Assembly (NCBI GenBank): GCA_002371695.1
Contig: DFGG01000110.1
Span: forward strand, 1-6,113
Length of the DNA: 6,113 nt
Direction: 5' to 3'
DNA from: a bacterium UBA3756
GTDB lineage: Bacteria > Bacteroidota > Bacteroidia > Bacteroidales > Bacteroidaceae
In this document: positions 1-5,354 of the stretch, piece by piece
How the letters are laid out: each line of letters begins with the position of its first letter
How positions within the stretch are numbered: the stretch's first letter is position 1
Translations under genes and position numbers: made by a program
Notes under the pieces: generated by a model
What the model was told of the DNA's origin: nothing
What the model saw: the letters and a program-made list of their open reading frames with translations, nothing else
Databases searched by the model: none

Positions 1-218
1 GCCATGGCCAGGAAGAAATAGACGCCTGCCACTGTCGAGATCATTCTGTTGACAGTGGTGCTGGGCTGATGCTCATTCACCAGTCCTGTAAACTCCCAGA
101 TGGTCATGCCTGTCACCAGTGCAAAGAGGAATACCATCGCTCTGGGATTAAGGAAACACGTGACAATGGCTGCCACGAAAAACACTGCCGTAATGGTTCT
201 GATGATGAAGTTCTTCAT
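1..218 (-). CDS. cdsA: Phosphatidate cytidylyltransferase, N-terminal part (cut by window edge)
   Basis: CdsA is the integral membrane enzyme that makes CDP-diacylglycerol from phosphatidic acid and CTP, the branch point of phospholipid synthesis. Only the first 72 codons are visible; the conserved C-terminal signature lies outside the window. The visible part begins [19 protein letters not shown], giving a first membrane helix at about residues 5-22, a second hydrophobic stretch at about 27-40 (AMVFLFALVTGMTIW), then EFTGLVNEH and the start of a third helix near 63-72. The opening RTITA...FVA and the WEF-GLVN stretch are typical of Bacteroidota CdsA. The start is fixed by an ATGA overlap with the ftsH stop and by a strong ribosome binding site 7 nt upstream. 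Identification rests on N-terminal similarity, hydrophobicity and the usual ftsH-cdsA gene order, so it is good but not complete. Confidence 0.85.
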   Translation of the reverse strand, partial: MKNFIIRTITAVFFVAAIVTCFLNPRAMVFLFALVTGMTIWEFTGLVNEHQPSTTVNRMISTVAGVYFFLAM

Positions 219-2257
219 GCTTTTTCCTCCTTATCCTTTGATTCTTGGCCTTGTGCCTCGAGTTCCTTGGCACGTTCTTCTGCCATGCGCTCTGCATCGG
301 CACGCATCTGCGCCTCCAATAACTCCTCTGCACGGCTCGTCCAGGGGCGCTTGCCGAAGATACGCTCCACATCTTCGGCGAAGATTACCTCACGATCTAT
401 CAGCAACTGTGCCAGCTGTGCGTGCCCCTCCTTATGCTCCGTCAGTATCTTTTTGGCTCGCTCGTATTGTTCGTTGATCATACGCAGCACCTCATCGTCC
501 ATGATCTTTGCTGTGGTCTCAGAGTAAGGCTTCTGGAACTGATATTCTGCGTTGTTGTAGTAGCAGATATTGGGCAGCTTGTCGCTCATGCCTGCAAAGG
601 CAATCATGCCATAAGCCTGCTTGGTGGTACGCTCCAGGTCGTTCATGGCACCGGTGGAGATGGTTCCGATAAACAACTCCTCAGCAGCACGGCCTCCGAG
701 TAGTGAGCACATCTCGTCGAGCATAGCCTCCTTGGTCTGCAGCACGCGCTCTTCAGGCAAATACCATGCAGCACCCAGAGCCTGGCCACGAGGTACAATA
801 GATACCTTTACCAGAGGGTTGGCAAACTCGGTGAACCATGAGATGGTGGCATGTCCTGCCTCGTGGATGGCGATAGAGCGTTTCTCCTGCTGTGTCATCA
901 CCTTGGTCTTCTTCTCCAGTCCACCGATGATGCGGTCTACAGCATCCAGGAAATCCTGCTTGCCCACCTGTGGCTTGTCGTGGCGGGCTGCTATCAGGGC
1001 AGCCTCATTGCATACGTTGGCAATGTCGGCACCCGAAAAGCCTGGCGTCTGACGGGCCAGGAAGTCTATGTCTACGCTCTCGTCAATCTTCAGCGGTTTC
1101 AGGTGTACGCGGAATACCTCCTTACGTTCGTTAAGGTCAGGCAGGTCGACGTGTATCTGACGATCGAAGCGTCCTGCACGTAGCAGGGCTGAGTCGAGCA
1201 TATCGGCACGGTTGGTGGCTGCCAGGATGATGACACCCGAGTTGGTGCCAAAGCCGTCCATCTCTGTCAGCAGGGCGTTGAGCGTGTTCTCGCGCTCGTC
1301 ATTGCCACCCATGGCTGGGTTCTTCGAACGGGCACGCCCCACGGCGTCAATCTCGTCGATGAAGATGATACACGGACTCTTGGCCTTCGCCTGTTGGAAC
1401 AGGTCACGTACACGACTGGCTCCAACGCCTACGAACATCTCTACGAAGTCGGAGCCCGACATCGAGAAGAATGGCACACCGGCCTCGCCAGCCACTGCCT
1501 TGGCCAGCAGCGTCTTACCCGTGCCCGGAGGTCCTACGAGCAGGGCTCCCTTGGGAATCTTGCCGCCCAGGTCGGTGTATTTCTGTGGGTTCTTCAGGAA
1601 CTCAACGATCTCCTGTATCTCCTGCTTGGCGCCGGCCTGGCCAGCCACATCCTTGAACGTGATGCCCAGATCGCCGCCCTTCTCATACATCTTGGCCTTC
1701 GACTTGCCTACACTGAACACGTTGGCACCGCCCATGCCCATGCCGCCGCCTCCCATCCTGCGCATGAAGAATATCCAGGCACCGATGATGATGACGAAGG
1801 GCAGTATGTTATAGAGCAGCATGTTGAACATCTCGCTCTCGCGTTTGTTTTCGTAGCTAAACTCGCCAGAGAAGGTCTTTGCATCCTTGGCTTCCTCCAC
1901 GAATTTCTCCACCTGGTCTACGCTTCCGAACTCCACCTCCACGTAGGGATTGGCACCTGTCTGTTGGGCTCCTTGATGGAACACGTCGCGGATATGCTCC
2001 GGCTTCACGTACATCTTCAGCGTGCTCTGTGTCTTGTTCACTACGATCTTCTGCGCATAGCCTTTGGCTACCATCGCCTTGAAATCGCTATAGGTGGCAT
2101 GCTTGGCCACGCTGCTGTTCTGGGGACCGCCACTGGAGAAATAGAGCAGCGCCAGGGCTGCGATGGCGATGGCGTAGATCCAGTTCATGTTGAACCGTGG
2201 CATGTTCATCTTGGGGTCGTTGCCCCCGTTGCTATTGTTTGTCTGGTTGTTGTCCAT
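215..2257 (-). CDS. ftsH: ATP-dependent zinc metalloprotease FtsH
   Basis: FtsH is a membrane-anchored hexameric AAA+ protease that extracts and degrades misassembled membrane proteins and selected regulators. All landmarks are intact in the 680 residues: an Asn-rich N-terminal tail; TM1 at about 26-41; an extracytoplasmic domain at about 45-144; TM2 at about 147-165 followed by a Gly/Met-rich linker; Walker A GPPGTGKT at 242-249; pore loop FVGVGASR at 275-282; Walker [10 protein letters not shown] at 296-304; the second region of homology with arginine fingers in LLRAGRFDR at 358-366; zinc site HEAGH at 465-469, with the third ligand probably Asp540 in GAMNDLE. A charged Glu/Lys tail fills 640-680. 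The length is slightly above the ~640 of E. coli, owing to both tails. It starts 4 bp after the rsfS stop and overlaps cdsA, so it is the middle gene of an rsfS-ftsH-cdsA operon. No clear Shine-Dalgarno site precedes it. Confidence 0.98.
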   Translation of the reverse strand: MDNNQTNNSNGGNDPKMNMPRFNMNWIYAIAIAALALLYFSSGGPQNSSVAKHATYSDFKAMVAKGYAQKIVVNKTQSTLKMYVKPEHIRDVFHQGAQQTGANPYVEVEFGSVDQVEKFVEEAKDAKTFSGEFSYENKRESEMFNMLLYNILPFVIIIGAWIFFMRRMGGGGMGMGGANVFSVGKSKAKMYEKGGDLGITFKDVAGQAGAKQEIQEIVEFLKNPQKYTDLGGKIPKGALLVGPPGTGKTLLAKAVAGEAGVPFFSMSGSDFVEMFVGVGASRVRDLFQQAKAKSPCIIFIDEIDAVGRARSKNPAMGGNDERENTLNALLTEMDGFGTNSGVIILAATNRADMLDSALLRAGRFDRQIHVDLPDLNERKEVFRVHLKPLKIDESVDIDFLARQTPGFSGADIANVCNEAALIAARHDKPQVGKQDFLDAVDRIIGGLEKKTKVMTQQEKRSIAIHEAGHATISWFTEFANPLVKVSIVPRGQALGAAWYLPEERVLQTKEAMLDEMCSLLGGRAAEELFIGTISTGAMNDLERTTKQAYGMIAFAGMSDKLPNICYYNNAEYQFQKPYSETTAKIMDDEVLRMINEQYERAKKILTEHKEGHAQLAQLLIDREVIFAEDVERIFGKRPWTSRAEELLEAQMRADAERMAEERAKELEAQGQESKDKEEKA
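226..232 (-). promoter_or_regulatory. Shine-Dalgarno site of cdsA inside the 3' end of ftsH
   Basis: The minus strand reads AAGGAGG followed by AAAAAGC and ATG, a full-length Shine-Dalgarno match at the ideal 7-nt spacing. It lies within the last codons of ftsH (Asp-Lys-Glu-Glu-Lys-Ala-stop). Together with the ATGA stop/start overlap it fixes the cdsA start and suggests translational coupling. Strong Shine-Dalgarno sites are uncommon in Bacteroidota, and no such site precedes rsfS or ftsH here. Part of the match could be a by-product of Lys/Glu codons. Confidence 0.7.
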
Positions 2258-2261
2258 ATTT

Positions 2262-2621
2262 TCAGTCCAAATTAGGGATGAAAGTCAGTTTTGCGTCCTC
2301 CCAGAGGTGCTCCAGGTCGTAGTACTCCCTGACGTCAGGAAGGAAGATGTGCACCAGCACGTCGGTATAGTCCATCGCTACCCATTGGGCATTCTCCAGT
2401 CCCACCACGTGGGTGGGTTTCTCCCTGAGTTGCTCCCGTGCCATGTCGCCGATAGATTCTGTGATGGCTTCCACCTGAGTGGGTGAGTTGCCCTGACAGA
2501 TGATGAAATATTTGCAGATGGTGCTCTCCATCTTCGTCAGGTCTACCACGACGATGTCGGAACCTTTCTTCTCTTGGATGCCCTTTGTGATGACTTCTAC
2601 TAGTTGTTTTGTTTGTTCCAT
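2262..2621 (-). CDS. rsfS: Ribosomal silencing factor RsfS (Iojap/DUF143 family)
   Basis: RsfS binds protein L14 (uL14) of the large ribosomal subunit and blocks joining with the small subunit, lowering translation under nutrient limitation or in stationary phase. The 119 residues are the normal length for the family, and the single domain covers about residues 4-110. Recognisable blocks are DIVVVDLTK (22-30), the KYFIICQGNSPTQVEAI block (37-53), and the hallmark stretch from NAQWVAMDY (77-85) through VHIFLPDVREYYDLEHLWEDA (to 110). The ATG at 2621 is chosen because the family starts only a few residues before the first helix and an AT-rich leader (TTATATTTA) directly precedes it, with no Shine-Dalgarno site, as is usual in Bacteroidota. 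It is the first gene of the operon, about 20 nt downstream of the predicted transcription start. Confidence 0.96.
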   Translation of the reverse strand: MEQTKQLVEVITKGIQEKKGSDIVVVDLTKMESTICKYFIICQGNSPTQVEAITESIGDMAREQLREKPTHVVGLENAQWVAMDYTDVLVHIFLPDVREYYDLEHLWEDAKLTFIPNLD

Positions 2622-2647
2622 TAAATATAATTATGTGTAAAGCCCTG

Positions 2648-2678
2648 CAAAGGTACTGCAAATTGAGCGAAATGCAAA
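2648..2678 (-). promoter_or_regulatory. Predicted promoter of the rsfS-ftsH-cdsA operon
   Basis: Read on the minus strand, TTTG (2678-2675) is followed after exactly 19 bp by TACCTTTG (2655-2648). This matches the Bacteroidota primary sigma factor consensus (-33 TTTG, 19-21 bp, -7 TAnnTTTG) with no mismatch. Transcription should start near 2641, giving a leader of about 20 nt before the rsfS ATG. The match is seen directly; activity and start site are inferred. Confidence 0.8.
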
Positions 2679-2716
2679 ATAAATAGAGAAAAATTGGCGA
2701 TTTTTATAATTTTTCT

Positions 2717-2730
2717 CCAAAAAATTTTGG
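2717..2730. repeat. 14-bp AT-rich palindrome between the divergent promoters
   Basis: CCAAAA-AA-TTTTGG has two 6-bp arms around an AA centre. It lies between the rsfS and tRNA-Gln promoters, and its right arm contains the TTTG used as the -33 box of the tRNA promoter. It could be a protein binding site or an UP-like AT-rich element, but in such an AT-rich spacer it may also be chance. No known operator is recognised. Confidence 0.35.
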
Positions 2731-2756
2731 TAGTTCGAGAAAAAGTAGTACCTTTG
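2726..2756 (+). promoter_or_regulatory. Predicted promoter of tRNA-Gln
   Basis: TTTG at 2726-2729 and TACCTTTG at 2749-2756 are separated by 19 bp, an exact fit to the Bacteroidota -33/-7 consensus. A start near 2763 would give a precursor with about 34 nt of 5' leader for RNase P to remove. The -7 box shares the 12-mer AGTACCTTTGCA with the rsfS promoter in inverted orientation. Confidence 0.8.
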
Positions 2757-2796
2757 CACCCGCAAATACGAACAAGGCGTTTGGTTGCAAAGGCAT

Positions 2797-2867
2797 TGGG
2801 GTATGGTGTAATGGTAACACTGCAGATTCTGGTCCTGCCTTTCCTGGTTCGAGTCCGGGTACCCCAA
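2797..2867 (+). tRNA. tRNA-Gln (anticodon CTG)
   Basis: A full cloverleaf folds by eye over 71 nt. Acceptor arms are TGGGGTA (2797-2803) and TACCCCA (2860-2866). The D arm is GTGT/ACAC with loop AATGGTA. The anticodon arm is GCAGA (2822-2826), loop TTCTGGT, CCTGC (2834-2838); the T arm is CCTGG/CCGGG around TTCGAGT. The variable loop has 4 nt. Anticodon CTG at 2829-2831 reads CAG (glutamine). The weak U1-A72 pair is a known identity feature of bacterial tRNA-Gln. The discriminator base is A (2867), and the CCA end is not encoded because CAG follows. The anticodon stem has one non-pair, A31 with C39 (2826 and 2834), where T39 would be usual. It is expressed alone, between its own promoter and terminator. 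Confidence 0.96.
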
Positions 2868-2874
2868 CAGAAAT

Positions 2875-2917
2875 AATCGCTAAGTTGCTTGGTCAAGCAC
2901 TTAGCGATTTTCTTTTT
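2875..2917 (+). terminator. Rho-independent terminator after tRNA-Gln
   Basis: AATCGCTAAGT (2875-2885) pairs perfectly with ACTTAGCGATT (2899-2909). Inside, GCTT and AAGC close a GGTC loop, leaving a single bulged T at 2886, so the stem has about 15 pairs. The T-rich run TTTTCTTTTT follows directly at 2908-2917. It ends the tRNA transcript 8 nt after the mature 3' end. On the minus strand the stem could also stop transcripts arriving from the hydrolase remnant, but the T tract on that side is weak. Confidence 0.93.
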
Positions 2918-2944
2918 CCTTTGGTTGTACTTCCCGAACAGATA

Positions 2945-3258
2945 CTACTGGTAGTATTCTTCATGGTCGTACTGCGGTGTGTAGCGTATCAGCTTATGCA
3001 CTGCCGCATGTGCCATCGCATCGTAGGCCTTCTCACTGGGATGCAGGTGGTCGCCGCTGTCATAGCCGTCAGCAAATGCTTTCGGATTTGTTATGTTGCG
3101 CACTGCTGCATCGAAGTCTATGCAACCGTCATGCTGCCACTGAAACACATCCTGATAGGATAGCGCAGCGTGAGGTCTTTCGCATAGATGGCCTCTCTGC
3201 GATTGGTTATCGAGGTGGCATTGCCCCAGCAGGCCACCCATTTGCTGTTCTCTGTCAT
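2945..3258 (-). pseudogene. SGNH/GDSL-family hydrolase remnant with internal deletion and frame change
   Basis: Two pieces of one gene lie in different frames. From ATG at 3258 the first frame gives MTENSKWVACWGNATSITN..., then AKDLTLRYPI and CFSGS. This resembles the N terminus of SGNH hydrolases that open WVGTWxxAxS and continue with a TLR motif; the frame stops at TAG 3120-3118. From about 3133 down to the stop at 2945 a different frame reads HDGCIDFDAAVRN, then GYDSGDHLHPSEKAYDAMA. This is the family's C-terminal end with the catalytic Asp and His block. The intervening region, normally a few hundred residues including the serine-bearing GDS block, is absent. The join lies at about 3131-3140. 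Without the nucleophile the product cannot be an active esterase. It starts 52 bp after the DUF349 gene, so the intact ancestor may have been co-transcribed with it. Family assignment is by motif memory. Confidence 0.8.
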
Positions 3259-3310
3259 ATTTCCGGAAGACACTTGTTATTCGATCTTCCCAGCCTTCAG
3301 TATCCTATCG

Positions 3311-5230
3311 TTATTCCTGTTGCTCTTTGTTCTTGGCGTCGATGGCCTTGATCTTCTCACGCACCAGGTTCATATCGTCCTTCAGCTTCTGCACCTTGCG
3401 GTTCATCTCGTCGATGAGGCTGTTGCCTTTCTTCGAAGATACGTTCAGGAAACCGAGGTTGTTTTCGTAGGTCTGTACTTCCTGCTTGATAGCCTCATAC
3501 TGACGGTACAGGCGTGCCCGTTCGTTGTCGAGGGCATTCTCTCCGCGTTCTGCCATCTGCTTGAGGTTCTGCTTGAAATTGTTCAGACGGCGACGGGCCA
3601 CACTGACATTGAGTTCCTTGTAGAGTTTGTCGAGCACGGCATGGTATTCATCGTAGAGCTTATCTTTCTCCTTGAAAGGCACGTGTCCCACAGCCTGGTA
3701 TTCCTCTACCAGTTTCTGCACCTGCTCCTGTATATTCTCGCCAGCCTCTTCGGTGATGGCCTGCAGTTTGGCAATGATTTCGCGCTTCTTCTCAAGGTTG
3801 GTGCGCTCCTCACCGCGCTGTCCGGCTCCGGCTGCATTGCGGGCCTCGAAGAACTTGTTGCAGGCATCGAGGAACTCCTGCCACAACTGGTCACCCAGTT
3901 TCTTGGGCACCATACCGATGGTCTTCCATTCTTTCTGCAGGGCGATGAGCTTGTCTGAGGTGGAGCGCCAGTCGGTGCTATCCTGCAGAGCCTTGGCCTT
4001 CTCGATGAGTGCACGCTTCTTGTCGGCATTCTCCTTGAAGGTAGTCTTGACGTTCTTGAAATATTCTGCCTTGCGGCCGAAGAAATCGTCGCAGGCGGCA
4101 CGGAAGCGCTCGAAGATCTTCACGTTCATCTTCTGCGGAGCGAAGCCGATGGTCTTCCACTCGGCCTGTATGTCGATGATCTCCTTGCTGTGCTTCTCCC
4201 AGTCGCCACTACCCTTATTCTCTTGGGCAGCGATGGCCTCTACCTTCTCGCAGAGGGCTGTCTTGCGGGCCAGATTCTCCTCCTCTTTGGCGCGGATGCC
4301 TTCGAAGTGCTGCTGGTGGCGCTTGTTGATAACGGTGGAGGCAGCCTTGAAGCGGTTCCATATCTCATCGCGCAGGTCCTTGCTGACGGGGCCGATCTCG
4401 CGGTATTCGGCATGCAACTTCTGCAACTGGTGGAAAGCGCTGATCACGTCGGGCTCGTCGGCCAACTTCTCGGCAGCTTCGCAGAGGCGCGTCTTCAACT
4501 CCAGGTTTTTTTTGAAGTCGTACTCGCGAGCCTCGCTGTTAAGCTTCAGCAGGTCGTAGAACTGCTCTACGTAGAGCTGGTAGTTGCGCCACAGCTCACT
4601 GGCTTTCTCAGCTGGCACGTTTTTGATTTCGCGCCACTCCGTCTGCAGGGCTTTGAACTCCTGATAGGCCTTGTTGGCCTCTTCAGGCGAGGTGATCATG
4701 CTCTTGATCTTTTCGATGATTCTCAGTTTCTTCTCCAGATTCTCCTGCTTTTCGGCTTCCTGCTCCTTGAAGAGCTTCTGGCGCTTCTCCTTGATGATGC
4801 CCATCTCGGCCTTGAACACCTCTTCATCGTCGTCGGGGGTGATCTGATATGCCTCTGGGTCACCGCCGGCATCGATGTATGCCTTCAACTTGGCTTCGCG
4901 CTCGGCAATGTGAAGCTTGTAGAAAGAGGTCTTCAAGTGGTCGATCTCTTCCTTCTGAAGCGGTTCGTCGCCGTGGGCGATGTCCTTGATGCGGTCCAAC
5001 ACTTCCTTCTTCGTCTCGTAGACCTTCAGGGGCTTGGCTTCCTCGGCAGGGGTTTCCTCAGCAGGTGCCTCTTCTGCAGGTGCTTCCTCAACGGATGCCT
5101 CCTCAACAGGAGCTTTCTCAGTGACCTCCTGGGCCACCTCTTCGTTAACTACTTCAGGGGCCTGTGCCTCCTGGATTGTTTCCTCATTAATGTTCTCCTG
5201 CTGGAGAATGTTGTCTTGAGAGTCCATCAT
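3311..5230 (-). CDS. DUF349-repeat coiled-coil protein of unknown function
   Basis: A 639-residue, highly charged, soluble protein with no signal peptide or membrane helix. Residues 12-65 are acidic and repetitive (Pro/Ala/Val-Glu-Glu-Ala units). About 66-160 is a charged helical region. Five DUF349 repeats follow, each centred on a W/Y-x-x-[IV]-x-x-[VA]-P-like core: EWREIKNVP (198-206), EYREIGPV (275-282), EWKTIGFAP (357-365), EWKTIGMVP (434-442) and EYQAVGHVP (510-518), spaced about 77 residues apart and each followed by a W/F/Y-rich helix such as ELWRNYQ or LWQEFLDACNKFF. Residues 546-636 look like a coiled coil. Multi-repeat DUF349 proteins are widespread in Bacteroidota, but I know of no established function, and the charged helical form only suggests a scaffold or binding role. 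The start is ATG-ATG at 5230/5227; the second is better spaced from AGAAGG. It has its own putative promoter and a 124-bp gap from the corA-like gene upstream. Confidence 0.92.
   Translation of the reverse strand: MMDSQDNILQQENINEETIQEAQAPEVVNEEVAQEVTEKAPVEEASVEEAPAEEAPAEETPAEEAKPLKVYETKKEVLDRIKDIAHGDEPLQKEEIDHLKTSFYKLHIAEREAKLKAYIDAGGDPEAYQITPDDDEEVFKAEMGIIKEKRQKLFKEQEAEKQENLEKKLRIIEKIKSMITSPEEANKAYQEFKALQTEWREIKNVPAEKASELWRNYQLYVEQFYDLLKLNSEAREYDFKKNLELKTRLCEAAEKLADEPDVISAFHQLQKLHAEYREIGPVSKDLRDEIWNRFKAASTVINKRHQQHFEGIRAKEEENLARKTALCEKVEAIAAQENKGSGDWEKHSKEIIDIQAEWKTIGFAPQKMNVKIFERFRAACDDFFGRKAEYFKNVKTTFKENADKKRALIEKAKALQDSTDWRSTSDKLIALQKEWKTIGMVPKKLGDQLWQEFLDACNKFFEARNAAGAGQRGEERTNLEKKREIIAKLQAITEEAGENIQEQVQKLVEEYQAVGHVPFKEKDKLYDEYHAVLDKLYKELNVSVARRRLNNFKQNLKQMAERGENALDNERARLYRQYEAIKQEVQTYENNLGFLNVSSKKGNSLIDEMNRKVQKLKDDMNLVREKIKAIDAKNKEQQE
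5036..5110 (-). repeat. 15-bp tandem repeat encoding (P/S/T)-(A/V)-E-E-A units
   Basis: Residues 41-65 of the DUF349 protein consist of five consecutive five-residue units: PVEEA, SVEEA, PAEEA, PAEET, PAEEA. At DNA level these are diverged 15-bp units. Such acidic Pro/Ala/Glu tracts are usually disordered linkers and can vary in copy number between strains. The units are seen directly; the copy-number variation is inferred. Confidence 0.75.
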
Positions 5231-5234
5231 TTAA

Positions 5235-5240
5235 CCTTCT
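5235..5240 (-). promoter_or_regulatory. Shine-Dalgarno-like site of the DUF349 gene
   Basis: The minus strand reads AGAAGG, then TTAA, then ATGATG. The spacing is 4 nt to the first ATG and 7 nt to the second, which favours initiation at 5227, although either start gives nearly the same protein. Confidence 0.5.
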
Positions 5241-5262
5241 TTAGTTACTGATTTTCGGGATT

Positions 5263-5278
5263 ACGATGCAGGCATCGT
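5263..5278. repeat. 16-bp palindrome in the DUF349 leader
   Basis: ACGATGC-AG-GCATCGT has perfect 7-bp arms around two bases. It lies between the predicted -7 box (5293-5300) and the start codon, so within the inferred 5' untranslated region about 33 bp upstream of the ATG. It could be a repressor operator or a short RNA hairpin with a tight loop. No regulator is recognised nearby. Confidence 0.4.
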
Positions 5279-5292
5279 CACATATTTCGCGT

Positions 5293-5324
5293 CAAAATTA
5301 ATATAAATTATTGAATTGACCTAA
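5293..5324 (-). promoter_or_regulatory. Putative promoter of the DUF349 gene
   Basis: The minus strand carries TAATTTTG (5300-5293), which fits the TAnnTTTG -7 box. A -33 candidate TTAG (5324-5321) sits 20 bp upstream and differs by one base from TTTG. The surroundings are AT-rich and the inferred start near 5286 gives a leader of about 55 nt. It is weaker than the two promoters around tRNA-Gln, and AT-rich sequence raises the chance of a random match. Confidence 0.5.
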
Positions 5325-5354
5325 TTTTTAGCGATTTTTTTGATAAAAAAGATG

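Noticed and set aside
29..58. 8-bp inverted repeat CCACTGTC / GACAGTGG with a 14-nt spacer inside cdsA
   Set aside because: It lies in the middle of a coding region, has no T tract and no neighbouring gene end; most likely chance.
1160..1178. FtsH second region of homology reads RAGRFDR instead of the RPGRFDR of E. coli
   Set aside because: Both arginines are kept, and from memory Ala at this place is usual in Bacteroidota FtsH, so it is not a defect.
1394..2275. Long plus-strand open frame of 293 codons opposite ftsH, and a similar one opposite the DUF349 gene (4190-5251)
   Set aside because: Both lie wholly antisense to well-identified genes, show no family motifs and are biased by the codon use of the opposite strand; shadows, not genes.
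2786..2795. Third copy of CCTTTGCA (minus strand) just before the tRNA, a possible further promoter
   Set aside because: The box would read TGCCTTTG rather than TAnnTTTG and no TTTG lies 19-21 bp upstream. Its pairing with 2751-2758 leaves a long 27-nt loop.
2840..3260. tRNA-Gln 3' end as an integration site for a mobile element, with the broken hydrolase as cargo
   Set aside because: No repeat of the tRNA 3' end is seen downstream and there is no integrase or transposase. The tRNA keeps its own terminator, so simple deletion explains the remnant.
3264..3291. 6-bp inverted repeat GGAAGA / TCTTCC between the DUF349 stop and the hydrolase remnant, as a terminator
   Set aside because: Short stem, 14-nt loop and no T tract on the minus strand.
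5321..5353. AT-only hairpins (CTAA/TTAG and a T-run facing an A-run) after the corA-like gene as its terminator
   Set aside because: No GC pairs in the stems and no well-placed T tract; AT-rich promoter DNA explains them better.
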